Shown: positions 1 to 7,127 of the stretch, piece after piece
How positions within the stretch are numbered: the stretch's first letter is position 1
Layout: each line of letters begins with the position of its first letter
Source: Rhizobiaceae bacterium
GTDB lineage: Bacteria; Pseudomonadota; Alphaproteobacteria; Rhizobiales; Rhizobiaceae
Direction: 5' to 3'
Assembly (NCBI GenBank): GCA_019635715.1
Contig: JAHBYY010000035.1
Location: 1-46,104, forward strand
Length of the DNA stretch: 46,104 nt
Position numbers and translations under genes: made by a program
Notes under the pieces: generated by a model
Databases searched by the model: none
What the model saw: the letters and a program-made list of their open reading frames with translations, nothing else
What the model was told of the DNA's origin: nothing

Positions 1-7
1 GGCTGTC

Positions 8-583
8 ATGACCGATGGGCCATTCAGAAATGCAGAACTGAGCAGCCGCTGGAAACGTTACGGGCAAGACCTGGTCAGCGACGCGGTCAACGCGGAAGAG
101 CGGACGATGCAGGCTTGTCACAGCATGATTGGTGACGTCGACATGAAGGCATTCAGCCCGCTTTTCAGCGACCTCAAGGCGCATGCGGAACGCATGCAGT
201 TGAATCTAGACCCAGTGTCGGCGGTCGAAACGATTTTTGAGAATCACCCAACCTCGCCTCTGGCGGATGCGCTTCAGCGGCATTTGATCGCGAACCTGCG
301 TGACCAGATGCCTATCGATGAGGCTCTCAACCGATCGCTAGAAAGCACGGCGAAAGAGTGGATCGACACCACCAAGAACCGGCTCGACGAAGAATGCATT
401 CGCGCCCGCGAGCTCGGCGACATGAAGCGCGAGGATTATCACAAGGGCATAGAACGGAACCACGAGACGTTTGCGGCCATCAAGCCCAACGAGCTCTGCG
501 ATGCCTTGGCCACGGGTAACAAGAGCGCATTCCGGCAGGCAGTTCAAAAGAAAGCCGGCGTGGACGAGGGGCCGGAGGAGTGA
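8..583 (+). CDS. Helical hypothetical protein, first gene of the QueC-like/ImmA/PIN operon
   Basis: I do not recognise the family. The product (191 residues from this ATG) is rich in charged residues and looks almost wholly alpha-helical. It has no signal peptide, no membrane segment and no catalytic motif that I can name. Its reading frame stays open to the left edge, so the true start may lie outside the window. Its stop overlaps the GTG of the next gene (GTGA), which implies translational coupling with the QueC-like protein. A partner or substrate of that enzyme is a reasonable guess from position only. The visible N-terminus is MTDG, not Met-Gly. Confidence 0.7.
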   Translation: MTDGPFRNAELSSRWKRYGQDLVSDAVNAEERTMQACHSMIGDVDMKAFSPLFSDLKAHAERMQLNLDPVSAVETIFENHPTSPLADALQRHLIANLRDQMPIDEALNRSLESTAKEWIDTTKNRLDEECIRARELGDMKREDYHKGIERNHETFAAIKPNELCDALATGNKSAFRQAVQKKAGVDEGPEE

Positions 584-1965
584 GCGCTCGTACGCATGAG
601 TCACCCGTATCGGGCAAGCACCTGGTCGTTATCGAGAAGGGGCAGAAGCCCGGTCGCGCTCTCCCGAAGGGCGCCGTAACGGCGGAGGTTGGTCGGCACA
701 TTCGCTTCAATGCAGCGGTTCTGGATACCTTTGACGTGAAGGGATTTCAGTCGCTGCACTACGACATGCTAGTCCTGTGCGCCGCCATTGAGTTTGCTGA
801 CCGACGTTGGAAGCGCCCGCTTGGGTGGCGCCGGACCCTGGAAGTGACTGTTCCGGTCATCGACCTTAAAAGTTGGCAGAAGCCGGAGGTTGTGAAGAGC
901 CTTCATGGCGTCTTAAACCACCTGACCGGCGACACGTGGCGGTTTTCCTTCGTTGGAGCGAAAGATCGCTCGCCCATCGGCTCGCGGCAGATTCCGCTGG
1001 ACTTCGGCAAGACGAAGACCTTCGCCGTCGCTTACAGCGACGGCTTGGATTCGCGTGCGGTCTCGGCGTTGAGTGGCGACCAGAACGAGGCCCTATGCAT
1101 TCGGATCGCCGGCAAGCGCCAGCGCCGGAAAACCGGAGACAGCTTTTTCACGCAGATCCCGTTCAAGGTGCAGGGCTATCGTGGCCACGAAAGCAGCTTC
1201 CGATCGCGCGGCTTCCAGTTTGCTGCGGTAGCGGCAATTGCCGCGCAGCTTTCCAGTGTGACGCGTATCATGGTCCCCGAGAGCGGCCAGGGTGCGCTTG
1301 GACCCGTATTGCTGCCTCTACACAACATCTATCCGGACTATCGCAACCATCCGACGTTCTTCCGAAAGATGGAGCGGTTCATCACGGCACTGTTAGGCTA
1401 TCGGGGCAAGTTTGAGCAGCCGCGTTTGTGGTCGACGAAGGGGCAGACGCTTCGCGCATTCCTGGACATTCCCGGAAAGACCGAACGGCACCTGACGAGC
1501 ACGCATTCCTGCTGGCAGAGCCGCCGCGTCGTAAACGTCGGCGGTCGAAAGCAGTGCGGCTTGTGTGCCGCCTGTTTGCTCCGGCGCGTTAGTTTGCATG
1601 CAGCCGGCGTTAGCGAGGCGCGAGACACTTATGTCGTGTCCGATCTGGCCGCCATTGACGCAAGCGACGCCTTATCCGTCATACCCCAGAAGGCCGATAG
1701 GGACATCATGGTCGAATACGGAAGCGTGGGCGTACGGCACCTGCAGCACCTTGCGGAGCTCGCTGGCTTGCCTGATGACGCCCTTCGCGTCCACGCTTCG
1801 CAGATTGGGGCGGCAATCGGGGAAAGCACTGAGAAAACGCTGACGAAGCTAAGGACAATGTTGAGTACGCATGCCGTGGAATGGCGGGCATTTCTGTCCG
1901 CCCAAGGAGAACAAAGCTTTTTGAAGAGCTGGATGGATGGAGGGCGCTATGGCCGATTTGAATGA
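580..1965 (+). CDS. QueC-fold (QatC-like) ATP-pyrophosphatase
   Basis: This 461-residue protein shows the landmarks of the QueC/PP-loop fold. A modified pyrophosphatase loop (AVAYSDGLDSRA) sits at about residues 149-160, and an RSRGFQFAAVA helix at 208-218. The segment VPESGQGALGP lies near 232-242, and there is a four-cysteine zinc site (Cys311, then CGLCAAC at 326-332 followed by LLRR). The PES-G element and TKGQTL near 286-291 match QatC-type proteins of the Qat anti-phage system better than housekeeping QueC, which is about 230 residues. Housekeeping QueC turns 7-carboxy-7-deazaguanine into preQ0. No queD, queE or queF is nearby, so queuosine synthesis is unlikely. The extra 140 N-terminal residues are unassigned. 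GTG start with GGAGGA directly upstream; it overlaps both neighbours. Confidence 0.82.
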   Translation: MSARTHESPVSGKHLVVIEKGQKPGRALPKGAVTAEVGRHIRFNAAVLDTFDVKGFQSLHYDMLVLCAAIEFADRRWKRPLGWRRTLEVTVPVIDLKSWQKPEVVKSLHGVLNHLTGDTWRFSFVGAKDRSPIGSRQIPLDFGKTKTFAVAYSDGLDSRAVSALSGDQNEALCIRIAGKRQRRKTGDSFFTQIPFKVQGYRGHESSFRSRGFQFAAVAAIAAQLSSVTRIMVPESGQGALGPVLLPLHNIYPDYRNHPTFFRKMERFITALLGYRGKFEQPRLWSTKGQTLRAFLDIPGKTERHLTSTHSCWQSRRVVNVGGRKQCGLCAACLLRRVSLHAAGVSEARDTYVVSDLAAIDASDALSVIPQKADRDIMVEYGSVGVRHLQHLAELAGLPDDALRVHASQIGAAIGESTEKTLTKLRTMLSTHAVEWRAFLSAQGEQSFLKSWMDGGRYGRFE

Positions 1966-3139
1966 GCTGAGCGCGCAAGAAATAGGACGTCGGCTGCGCA
2001 TCGCGCGGGAGAACGCGGATATCCGGCAGGATGACGCGGCTCAGGTCATAGGCATGTCCCGCCCGACGTTGGTATCCATCGAGAAGGGTGTGCGCCGTGT
2101 GCGCATCCAGGAAATCCAGATGCTGGCTCGCCACTACGGTGTATCGGTGAACGCCCTCCTTCGCAGAGAAGCAGTCCACACCGATTTGATGCCCCGCTTC
2201 CGAAAACTGCGTGAGACGGAGGACGCGCACACCACCGAGGCCATTCTGCTTTTCAACGATCTGATCAAGGCGGACGTTGAAATGGAGAACATTCTAGGGA
2301 TCCAGCGGCGGAGAAATTACCCGCCGGCGCGCGGCATCAATGACGGTGACGTCGTTGCGTTGGCCGAAAAGCATGCCAAGGAACTGCGCGACTGGCTGGG
2401 TCTCGGCCCGGGGCCGATTGCCGACATCTTTTCGGTTATCGAACTGGGTCTCGGAATCCGCTTGTATCAGCGCCGCCTTTCTTCGAACTCGAAGGTGGCG
2501 GGCCTGTTCACCTACGATGAAAGCATCGGCGCCTGCATTCTTCTCAACGCCAACCATCCATTGCCACGTCGCATCCAATCCGCGGCTCATGAAGTCGGCC
2601 ATTTCTATGGCACCCGGCAAACCCCGGAAGTGCTCGAGGATGATGAGAAATTCCTGTCGCGCGATGAACGCTACGCAAACGCCTTTGGTCGCGCGTTCCT
2701 GACGCCGGCCGAGAGCTTCTCGGGAAGCTTTCGCCAACTGAAGGAGATAACCGGCAAGACGACCCGACGCCTGATTATCCTCCTTGCCCAACAGTACAAC
2801 ATTTCGCGCCAGGCTTGCGGTCTCAGGCTCGAAGAATTGGGTCTCGTCAAGCGCGGAACCTGGGCCTGGTTCGAGAACAACGGCGGCATCACCGACGATC
2901 ATGTTCGGGAGGTCCTGGGCGAAATGACGGATCGCCGCGATCCGGCAAAGAGTGACGCCGATCGACCGATCTCGCACCGACTGAGCCTCATGGCGCACGC
3001 CGCCTGGAAGCGCGGACTGATGTCGGAAGGACAATTGGCGGAGTTGCTGAAGGTGGGCCGAGTGGAGCTTCGCTGCATCGTTGATCAAATCGAGCTTGAG
3101 GAACGAGAGACGGATGAGTTGCTCAAGCTCCCTGATTGA
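1949..3139 (+). CDS. XRE-family HTH / ImmA-IrrE metallopeptidase protein
   Basis: An N-terminal XRE helix-turn-helix lies at about residues 10-65 (IGRRLRIARENADIRQDDAA, then GMSRPTLVSIEKG). It is followed by an ImmA/IrrE zinc-peptidase domain with HEVGH in the third quarter and the downstream ANAFGRAFLTP helix typical of the family. Such proteins cut or sense partner regulators; ImmA cleaves an Xre-type repressor and IrrE/DdrO works in radiation response. Here DNA binding and protease are on one chain, so self-regulation of the operon is plausible. ATG 1949 is chosen because GGAGGG ends four bases before it. It overlaps the QueC-like gene by 17 bases and the PIN gene by 26 bases. Product 396 residues. 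Confidence 0.88.
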   Translation: MADLNELSAQEIGRRLRIARENADIRQDDAAQVIGMSRPTLVSIEKGVRRVRIQEIQMLARHYGVSVNALLRREAVHTDLMPRFRKLRETEDAHTTEAILLFNDLIKADVEMENILGIQRRRNYPPARGINDGDVVALAEKHAKELRDWLGLGPGPIADIFSVIELGLGIRLYQRRLSSNSKVAGLFTYDESIGACILLNANHPLPRRIQSAAHEVGHFYGTRQTPEVLEDDEKFLSRDERYANAFGRAFLTPAESFSGSFRQLKEITGKTTRRLIILLAQQYNISRQACGLRLEELGLVKRGTWAWFENNGGITDDHVREVLGEMTDRRDPAKSDADRPISHRLSLMAHAAWKRGLMSEGQLAELLKVGRVELRCIVDQIELEERETDELLKLPD

Positions 3140-3779
3140 TGTTGCCGACCCACTGGTTCTCGACACCAGTGTTCTGATCAACCTCCACGCCTGCAAATAC
3201 GGTGAGCGGATACTCGCAGCCATTCCCAACGATATTCTCGTCCCCGAGATCGTGGCTGGAGAACTGGAACACGAGACGAGCCGCAGGAACGGGGAGCACG
3301 GTTTCCTGTACAGTCTCGTGGCGAATGGAATCGTAACGCTCGCCGGTTTGACCGAGGCCGAGTACGAGATTTTCTACGAACTCACGTCGATCGCGCCTTC
3401 GCTGGACGATGGTGAGGCGGCAACGATCGCCGTCGCCTCGGCCAGAAGCTTCTTACCCGTCATCGACGAAAAAAGGGGACGAGCTCGCGCTCTCGCCAAA
3501 GCGCGAGCGGCGGGCTGGTCACTGGATATCTTCCGTCATCCATCCGCGCTTTTCGCCCTCGGCGATCAATCCGCCATCGACGCGCTCTATCTCGCCCTTC
3601 GCGACGGCCGCATGCGAATACCCCCGGAAAGCGCGGATAGTGTGATCGGGATTATTGGTATCGAGCGTTCGCGCGAATGCACCTGCCTCCCTGGCTACCG
3701 GGACCGATTTGCAAGGGTGCCCAATCAGTCCATCGACGTGGGATCTACCGTCGCCGCAGATTTGGAGGCTGGAGAATGA
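3114..3779 (+). CDS. PIN-domain protein, putative ribonuclease
   Basis: The 221-residue product begins with VLDTSVLINL, the first acidic strand of PIN nucleases (Asp17). Further candidate metal ligands are Glu50 in VAGELEHE, Asp98/Asp99 and Glu101 in LDDGEAATIA, and Asp118 in VIDEKRGRA. The acidic set is complete, so the nuclease is probably active. The GEAATIA block resembles DUF3368-type PIN proteins. The gene overlaps the end of the ImmA/IrrE gene by 26 bases. ATG 3114 is preferred over an in-frame TTG at 3081. PIN proteins next to XRE/ImmA-type regulators often form toxin-antitoxin pairs, with RNA cleavage as the toxic act. The C-terminal 60 residues, with CTCLPGYRDRF, are unassigned. Confidence 0.85.
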   Translation: MSCSSSLIDVADPLVLDTSVLINLHACKYGERILAAIPNDILVPEIVAGELEHETSRRNGEHGFLYSLVANGIVTLAGLTEAEYEIFYELTSIAPSLDDGEAATIAVASARSFLPVIDEKRGRARALAKARAAGWSLDIFRHPSALFALGDQSAIDALYLALRDGRMRIPPESADSVIGIIGIERSRECTCLPGYRDRFARVPNQSIDVGSTVAADLEAGE

Positions 3780-3801
3780 TTGCTCGATCATTCGCCGAAT
3801 G
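3774..3801 (+). terminator. Overlapping hairpins at the end of the PIN gene
   Basis: GAATGAT (3774-3780) and ATCATTC (3787-3793) form a perfect 7-base stem with a 6-base loop that contains the PIN stop codon. A second perfect stem, CATTCG (3789-3794) with CGAATG (3796-3801), uses part of the same bases, so the two are mutually exclusive. There is no following T tract, so termination is only a guess. Confidence 0.35.
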
Positions 3802-4093
3802 TGAGTGATCAATTGTGCCGATCTCGGCCATGCACAACTCCCCGATCGTAGCCATCAAAGTCGGCTTGAAATGATGAACAGGGAGCTACCGATCCAACTC
3901 CGGGGAGCCGCAAGCCTCGTTTCTTGCAAAGGAGGGCCTTAGAGGGCAATGGAGTAGACATAGTTGTCATCTTCACCCGGCACGGCGCGCCAGCAAAACC
4001 AAGGGTTTGCCGAAGTCCCTGAAAAGGCGGCAGATCACCACTTACCAAATACTCACCAATGAGTTTGATCTCAGGGCGCGCTGGTAGCTTCGC
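3802..4093. other. Intergenic stretch between PIN gene and DUF4279 remnant
   Basis: I see no gene with convincing codon structure or family resemblance on either strand here. A short leftward open frame over 3809-4048 has no recognisable motif. The stretch separates the operon from the decayed gene and may carry remnants of older insertions. Confidence 0.4.
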
Positions 4094-4539
4094 ATGGGTG
4101 CAAGCCGCTTCAAGGTCAGCCTATGCTTCTGGCACCCATCAATAGACCCGGAAGACATCACCCGGGCGCTTGGCCTCGCGTCGGTAAGCGCGCTGAAAGT
4201 TGGCGTGCCACGCACGACGCCGAAGGGCGCGCCGTTGGAAGGAGTCTGCCGCGAATCGTATTGGTATACGCGGCTGATCGAAGGCACCTCACCCCCGCAG
4301 GAACTGGCTGAAGAACTGGATCGCATTGTAGACGATCTGATGGTCCACCGTTCGTTCTTTGATAGAATGAGAGACGAGGGCGGCAGGAGCGAGTTTTCAT
4401 AGGTTTTTATCTTGGGCACCAAGCAGGCGAAACATACCTGGCAGCTTTGCTCGGCAAGATGTCAGCGCTGGGTCTCGATTTGGCGCTGGACAATTATCAC
4501 GACGAAGGCTTGATCGAGCCCGAAGGCGAGGATGGCTAG
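4094..4539 (+). pseudogene. DUF4279-like gene broken by a frameshift
   Basis: The first 102 codons (MGASRFKVSLCFWHP..., with DPEDITRALGL and a WYTRLIEG segment) resemble DUF4279 proteins, small proteins of unknown role often seen near toxin and immunity genes. The frame stops at TAG 4400-4402. The missing C-terminal part continues at once in another frame (GFYLGHQAGETYLAALLG, ending NYHDEGLIEPEGEDG at 4539). Adding one T to the TTTT run at 4394-4397 would restore one frame of about 148 codons, the normal family size. A sequencing error or a slippage site could give the same picture. Confidence 0.65.
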
Positions 4540-4810
4540 GTGTTTAGTCACGGCATTCGATGGATCGGATTTTAATGTGAGGGGATTATCCCCTTCTGTA
4601 TTGCTCGACGGACTGCCTCTGTCGTCGTGGCGCTGCCGTGTAGAACCTGGCCCGTAGTGCATCCTTCGATTCGGAAGAAAATGATGCATCATCAAATGCC
4701 GGGACTAAACACTTGGGCAACGCTCATCTCGCTCAGCCGCCTGTCAGCTAGCCGGCATTCGACTTGGCGACGCCGATTTTACGCGATGCCGCCAACTGAC
4801 CATTTTGCGT
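4540..4810. other. Non-coding stretch at the right border of the accessory segment
   Basis: I find no supported gene. One small dyad, GGGGATTATCCCC near 4580, is the only structure. Base composition seems to change to the GC-rich style of the rest of the window from about 4.8 kb, so an island border may lie here; I see no direct repeat or tRNA end that would mark an attachment site. Confidence 0.35.
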
Positions 4811-5722
4811 TCAGGCGAGGGAGCCGGCGCTCATGAATTCACGCACTTCGTCGACCAGCCAACTTCTGAACGCGCGAACCTTCTGGCCATCCTGGTTGCC
4901 TGCTCGGTAGACCAGGTCATACCCCCATTCGACTTGCAGTCCTGCCCGCTGGAACGGCGCGACGAGACGGCCTGCCGCGAGATCTTCCGCAACAAGCACA
5001 CTCCGCCCCAGCGCGACACCTTCACCGCGGATGGCCGCCTCGATCGACATGCTTCCATGACTGTAGCCGGGGCCGCGCGTCTTCGGATATGGCAGTTCCA
5101 TCCAGGTGAACCAGCGTTCCCATGTCGTGGTCATGCCGACCTCATGGATCAGCCGGCAGTTTGCCAAGTCCGCAGGCGACAGGAGCCCGCCGATGCGTTT
5201 GCGATAGTCGGGTGCGCAGACCGGAAACACCGTTTCGTTCATGATGCGCTCGGCCGCGGCGAACGGATAGTTGCCAGCCCCATAGCGCAAGGCGACATCG
5301 ACCTGTCCGACAGCGAAATCCACTGGAGCGTCCGTCACTTCGAGGTGGATGTCGAAATCGGGATACCGCGCCATCAATCGATGGAGACGCGACGTCAGCC
5401 ACTTGCTTGCAAACGAGACGCCCGAATTGATGACAAGACGCGCCTCGTCGTTCCTTTGCCGCAGGCTCTCGGTCTCGCGTGCAAGCTCGGAAAGCAGGCG
5501 CGTGACGACGCCGAAGAAGGTGGCGCCAGCATCGGTCAGTTCGATCCGGCGGGTCATGCGACGGAAGAGCTGAACACCAAGATGATCCTCCAGCGTCTTG
5601 ATCTGCCGGCTTACCGCGCCGTGGGTCAGATGCATCTCCTCGGCGGCAAGGGTCATGCTCAATCTGCGCGCCGCGGCCTCAAAGGCGCGCAGTGTCTGCA
5701 AGGGGGGAAGTTGGTCGGCCAC
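4811..5722 (-). CDS. LysR-family transcriptional regulator (GcvA-like)
   Basis: The 303-residue protein starts with a winged helix-turn-helix (LRAFEAAARRLSMTLAAEEM, then THGAVSRQIKTLEDHLG) and continues into a LysR substrate-binding domain. The LPPLQTLRAFEAAARRLS opening and LFRR pattern are like the GcvA/AmpR branch. It starts with GTG at 5722 and is divergent from the EamA transporter gene at 5842, so control of that exporter and of itself is the likely job. The effector cannot be read from sequence. Confidence 0.9.
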   Translation of the reverse strand: MADQLPPLQTLRAFEAAARRLSMTLAAEEMHLTHGAVSRQIKTLEDHLGVQLFRRMTRRIELTDAGATFFGVVTRLLSELARETESLRQRNDEARLVINSGVSFASKWLTSRLHRLMARYPDFDIHLEVTDAPVDFAVGQVDVALRYGAGNYPFAAAERIMNETVFPVCAPDYRKRIGGLLSPADLANCRLIHEVGMTTTWERWFTWMELPYPKTRGPGYSHGSMSIEAAIRGEGVALGRSVLVAEDLAAGRLVAPFQRAGLQVEWGYDLVYRAGNQDGQKVRAFRSWLVDEVREFMSAGSLA

Positions 5723-5725
5723 CGC

Positions 5726-5765
5726 GTTCTCATACGTGAATTTTTCTCACGCGTCTCGTGAGAAC
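5726..5765. promoter_or_regulatory. Candidate LysR operator between lysR and eamA-type gene
   Basis: GTTCTCA (5726-5732) and TGAGAAC (5759-5765) are perfect inverted arms. Inside them, CGTGA (5735-5739) faces TCACG (5747-5751), with its centre 2.5 bases away from the outer one. The element begins 4 bases upstream of the GTG of the regulator, as expected for an autoregulated divergent LysR promoter. Confidence 0.5.
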
Positions 5766-5841
5766 AAATCGTTTGTAGGCGGATGGATCTCGATCCTAGA
5801 CATGAAGAGCCTGCACACAACGAGCCTTTGGCAACACAAGC

Positions 5842-6801
5842 ATGACATCGAGCGTCGCCACCCTTCCGGCAGGTTCCCCCGTCGCCGGAGCAGTCACATC
5901 CATCTCCGCGCGGAGCGTCGGCGCGATGCTTCTGCTTGCCATCATGTGGGGCCTGTCTATCCCGATCACCAAGCTCGGCCTGGAAACGATCCCGCCGCTG
6001 ACCCTCACCGCCTTGCGCTTCCTCGTGGCGGTTCCGCTCTTCCTGCTTCTGGCAGCCGGTCGGCTGCGCGTCCCGTGGCAAGCCGTTCCCAGCATCGTCG
6101 CGCTGGGCTTGATGGGCATTACCATGGGCAATGTCGCGCAGTCGTTCGGCGTGCAAGGCACGTCCGCATCGGTGGGAACGATCATCTCGGCGACGATTCC
6201 GATCTTCATCGTCATCTTCGCGGCGGTCCGGCTCAAGCAGCCCGTGGCCGGCCGGCAGTGGATCGGCCTGCTCGCAGCATTCGGGGGCATCGCCCTAGTG
6301 GCGGTTGGAAGCGGACCGGCAGTCGACGACCTGTCCGGGACCACGGCCGCCGGCGTCGCGTGGATGCTCGTCTCGGCGGTTGCGATCGCCTTTTACTATG
6401 TCTGGAGCGCCGAACTGTCCGGGAAATACGGCACCCTGCCCGTCGCAGCTTGGAACGCCTTGGCCGGCCTCGTGGCGATCCTGCCTCTGGCGGGCCGGGA
6501 AATGGCGAACGAATCCTTCGAGATCACGACGCAGGCATTGTGGGCCATCCTCTATCTCGGGGTCATGGTCACGGTCGCGGGCCTGTTGCTATGGCTGTAT
6601 CTGCTGCGGGCCGTCCCCGCGCGGATAGCGGCCAGCGTCCAGTATCTTCAGCCAGTCTTTGGCATCGGGGCTGCGGCCATGATGTTCGGCGATCATCTTG
6701 GCCTGATGTTCGCATCTGGCGTGGTGATGATCCTGGCGGGCCTTGCCTTGGCCGTTGCCAACAGGCGGCCCGCGCCCGAAGAAACGGTGCCGCACGAATA
6801 G
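5842..6801 (+). CDS. EamA/DMT-family exporter
   Basis: The 319-residue product has ten predicted hydrophobic segments arranged as two EamA repeats. The first opens with MLLLAIMWGLSIPITKLGL and the second with VAWMLVSAVAIAFYYVWSA, followed by YLQPVFGIGAAAMMFGDHL. Proteins of the drug/metabolite transporter superfamily carry amino acids, their analogues or other metabolites, usually outward. The substrate is not readable. The gene is divergent from a LysR regulator. The ribosome site is weak, so the start could be slightly further in. Confidence 0.88.
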   Translation: MTSSVATLPAGSPVAGAVTSISARSVGAMLLLAIMWGLSIPITKLGLETIPPLTLTALRFLVAVPLFLLLAAGRLRVPWQAVPSIVALGLMGITMGNVAQSFGVQGTSASVGTIISATIPIFIVIFAAVRLKQPVAGRQWIGLLAAFGGIALVAVGSGPAVDDLSGTTAAGVAWMLVSAVAIAFYYVWSAELSGKYGTLPVAAWNALAGLVAILPLAGREMANESFEITTQALWAILYLGVMVTVAGLLLWLYLLRAVPARIAASVQYLQPVFGIGAAAMMFGDHLGLMFASGVVMILAGLALAVANRRPAPEETVPHE

Positions 6802-7127
6802 GCGAGAAGTGGACGGAGCCGAAAAGGGTCATTTGCGCGCCAGCGCCCGGCGACCACCCTCTCTTGCCGAAGGGCCGAAACGCGGACACTCGGTTCGGCG
6901 CCGCCTCCGACGTCTTCCGGGCAAGCCGGACCTCGGCTTCCTTCGCCACAGCACGGTTTTTGCCGGCTGGCCAAGATCCATGTCAGCCGGTGCATTTCAT
7001 GGCTCAGGTCGATAAGTCCAAGTGGATTACTCCATCTAATTCGATCGGCGTGCGGGCGCTATTTTCCGGACATGGCGGTGTGCCGGCGGCGTGAGCGAGC
7101 CGCAATCGTCCCGGAAGGAGTCCCTTG
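6802..7127. other. Intergenic stretch before the MFS gene
   Basis: No gene that I can support. The last part should hold the promoter of the MFS-cyclophilin-dehydrogenase operon, and GGAAGGAG about nine bases before 7128 is its ribosome site. I see no clear operator dyad or riboswitch. Confidence 0.4.

Noticed and set aside
580-1965. Housekeeping queC of queuosine synthesis
   Set aside because: Twice the normal length, altered PP-loop, QatC-like middle part, and no other queuosine gene nearby.
8-3779. A canonical QatABCD system
   Set aside because: No QatA-type ATPase or TatD-type nuclease in the visible part. An upstream gene could change this, but the downstream partners differ.
4555-4600. 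GGGGATTATCCCC dyad as an attachment site
   Set aside because: Too short and without a second copy near the left edge; the left border of the segment is outside the window.
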